Assembly: GCF_031845375.1 (NCBI RefSeq) | Contig: NZ_JAVREK010000028.1 | Span: forward strand, 30,634-94,633 | Source of the DNA: Streptomonospora wellingtoniae | GTDB lineage: Bacteria > Actinomycetota > Actinomycetes > Streptosporangiales > Streptosporangiaceae | Reading direction: 5' to 3' | DNA length: 64,000 nt | Shown: piece by piece, positions 62,608 through 64,000 of the stretch | Layout: each line of letters opens with the position of its first letter | Position numbering within the stretch: position 1 is the stretch's first letter | Position numbers and translations under genes: made by a program | Notes under the pieces: generated by a model | What the model saw: only the letters and a program-made list of their open reading frames with translations | Told to the model about the DNA's origin: nothing | Database searches by the model: none

Positions 62608-63864
62608 TCAGCGCAGGTGTCCCTCGCCGGTCACCACGTACTTCGTCGAAGTCATCTCGGGAAGGCCCATCGGGCCGCGGGCGTGCAGCTTCTGCGTGGA
62701 GATCCCGATCTCGGCGCCGAAGCCGAACTGGCCGCCGTCGGTGAAGCGGGTCGAGGCGTTGACCATCACCGCGGCGGCGTCCACCAGCGAGACGAACCTG
62801 CGCGCCGCCGACTGCGAGTCGGTCACGATGGCCTCGGTGTGCCCGGTGGAGTAGCGGCGGATGTGGGCCAACGCGTCGTCCAGCGAGTCGACCACCTTCA
62901 CCGCCAGGTCGGCCGACAGGTACTCCGCGGCCCAGTCGGCCTCGGAGGCCGGCACCGCCCCGTCGTCGTACTCGCGCACCCGGTCGTCGCCGTGCACGGT
63001 CACACCGAGGTCGCGCAGCGCCGCGAGCACCCGCGGGAGGAACCGGCGGGCGGCTGTCGCATGCACGAGCAGGGTCTCGGCGGTGTTGCAGGTCGACAGC
63101 CGCTGCGTCTTGGAGTTGACCGCCACCGCGAGCGCCATCTCGGTGTCGGCGGACTCGTCGACGTAAACGTGGCAGTTGCCCTCGCCGGTCTCGATCACCG
63201 GGACGGTGGACTCGTTGACCACGGCTTGGATCAGCGAGCCCCCGCCGCGCGGGATGAGCACGTCGACCAGGCCGCGGGCGCGCATCAAGGCCTGTGCGGA
63301 GTCGCGGCCGGTCCCGGGGACCGACTGGACGGCGTCGGCGGGCAGCCCGGTCTTCTGCAGTGCGCCCCGCAGCACCTCGACGATGCGGGAGTTGGAGGAT
63401 CGGGCCGAGGACGAGCCGCGCAGCAGCGCCGCGTTGCCGCTCTTCAGGCACAGTGCCGCGGCATCGGCGGTGACGTTGGGGCGGCCCTCGTAGATGATCC
63501 CGATGACGCCCAGCGGCACCCGCACCTGGCGCAGCTCAAGCCCGTTGGGCAGGCTGGCGCCGCGCACGACCTCGCCCACGGGGTCCGGGAGGTCGGCGAC
63601 GTCGCGCACGGCGTCGGCGATGGCGCCCACCCGCTCGGCGTCGAGCGCGAGGCGGTCGACCATGGCCTCGCTCTCGCCGGCGGTACGGGCGCGCTCGACG
63701 TCTTCGCCGTTGGCGGCCGCGATCGACTCGGCCTCGGAGACCAGGGCGTCGGCCATGGCCAGCAGCGCCTCGTCCTTGACGGCCCGGCTCAGCGGCGCGA
63801 GATCGGCCGCGGCGTCTCGGGCCCGTTCCGCGCCGGCGCGGACCTCGCGCTCGGTATCGCTCAT
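62608..63864 (-). CDS. proA: Gamma-glutamyl phosphate reductase ProA
   Basis: The protein has 418 residues of the aldehyde-dehydrogenase superfamily. The catalytic Cys lies in STCNTAETLLVH, and the NADPH-binding stretch is VIGIIYEGRPNVTADAAALCL. It reduces gamma-glutamyl phosphate in proline biosynthesis. It reads leftward, towards the methyltransferase gene. ProB is not in the window; the expected neighbour may lie past the right edge. Full length. Confidence 0.96.
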   Translation of the reverse strand: MSDTEREVRAGAERARDAAADLAPLSRAVKDEALLAMADALVSEAESIAAANGEDVERARTAGESEAMVDRLALDAERVGAIADAVRDVADLPDPVGEVVRGASLPNGLELRQVRVPLGVIGIIYEGRPNVTADAAALCLKSGNAALLRGSSSARSSNSRIVEVLRGALQKTGLPADAVQSVPGTGRDSAQALMRARGLVDVLIPRGGGSLIQAVVNESTVPVIETGEGNCHVYVDESADTEMALAVAVNSKTQRLSTCNTAETLLVHATAARRFLPRVLAALRDLGVTVHGDDRVREYDDGAVPASEADWAAEYLSADLAVKVVDSLDDALAHIRRYSTGHTEAIVTDSQSAARRFVSLVDAAAVMVNASTRFTDGGQFGFGAEIGISTQKLHARGPMGLPEMTSTKYVVTGEGHLR

Positions 63865-63983
63865 GGTGCTGGTCGCTTCCCAGGTTGTCGGGGGGTCGGG
63901 GTGTGGCCTTCAGCCTAGCCGGGCGCCGCGGCGGCGGTGGGCCGACGACGGGTCCGGCAACGGCGTGGGGGGGGCCCGCCCCG

Positions 63984-64000
63984 CCCCCCCCCCCCCCCCC
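63984..64000. other. Homopolymer C run at the window end
   Basis: Seventeen consecutive C bases end the window, after an 8-G run (63967-63974). Such a run is unlikely as genuine coding or regulatory sequence and suggests a contig end. Confidence 0.8.

Overview
This window comes from a high-GC actinobacterium. Most likely it is a member of the Nocardiopsaceae or a related Streptosporangiales lineage, inferred from the ESX/type VII secretion locus, the lexA/LysM divergon and the proA-nadD-rsfS-phosphatase block. Nearly all genes have strong GC codon bias, so most open frames are shadows of real genes. The right end finishes in a 17-base C run and is probably a contig edge.

Region 1 (1-17.9 kb) is a type VII secretion (ESX) locus. 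A truncated eccC reads off the left edge. Divergent from it are eccD, eccB, two WXG100-like genes, two very large repeat-rich proteins, a YbaB-like protein, a third small WXG-like protein, and a membrane protein with a golvesin-like C-terminus. Last comes a fusion of a right-handed beta-helix with two CbxX/EccA-type AAA+ domains, closed by a strong hairpin terminator. No EccE or mycosin is visible, and they may lie beyond the left edge. The less familiar part is the block from 5.9 to 17.8 kb: very large low-complexity DPxTG repeat proteins with a double-ATPase beta-helix protein.

Region 2 (18-28 kb) is mostly housekeeping: a PfkB-type sugar-phosphate kinase, a LysM membrane protein divergent from lexA with two LexA boxes between them, a secreted alpha/beta hydrolase, and leuS with two membrane-anchored extracytoplasmic proteins downstream.

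Region 3 (28-58 kb) looks more accessory. It holds an acyl-CoA ligase, a DasABC-like sugar importer with a NagZ-type glucosaminidase, a cytochrome P450, a methyltransferase/flavoprotein pair of the 10-methyl fatty acid (tuberculostearic) type, a glutamate-racemase homologue, a DinG-type helicase, a sigma factor with its membrane partner, a sirtuin and an MFS efflux pump. It also holds a broken phosphatidylinositol phospholipase C remnant. All six copies found of a family of long palindromic elements (about 65 bp) lie in this region, mostly just 3' of genes.

Region 4 (58-64 kb) is the conserved block proA, (SAM methyltransferase, M48 protease), nadD, rsfS, phosphatase, tRNA-Ala. A second identical tRNA-Ala sits 4 kb away. 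In other actinobacteria, as I recall, this block is often close to leuS. Here about 32 kb separates them, which suggests the intervening stretch was inserted or rearranged.
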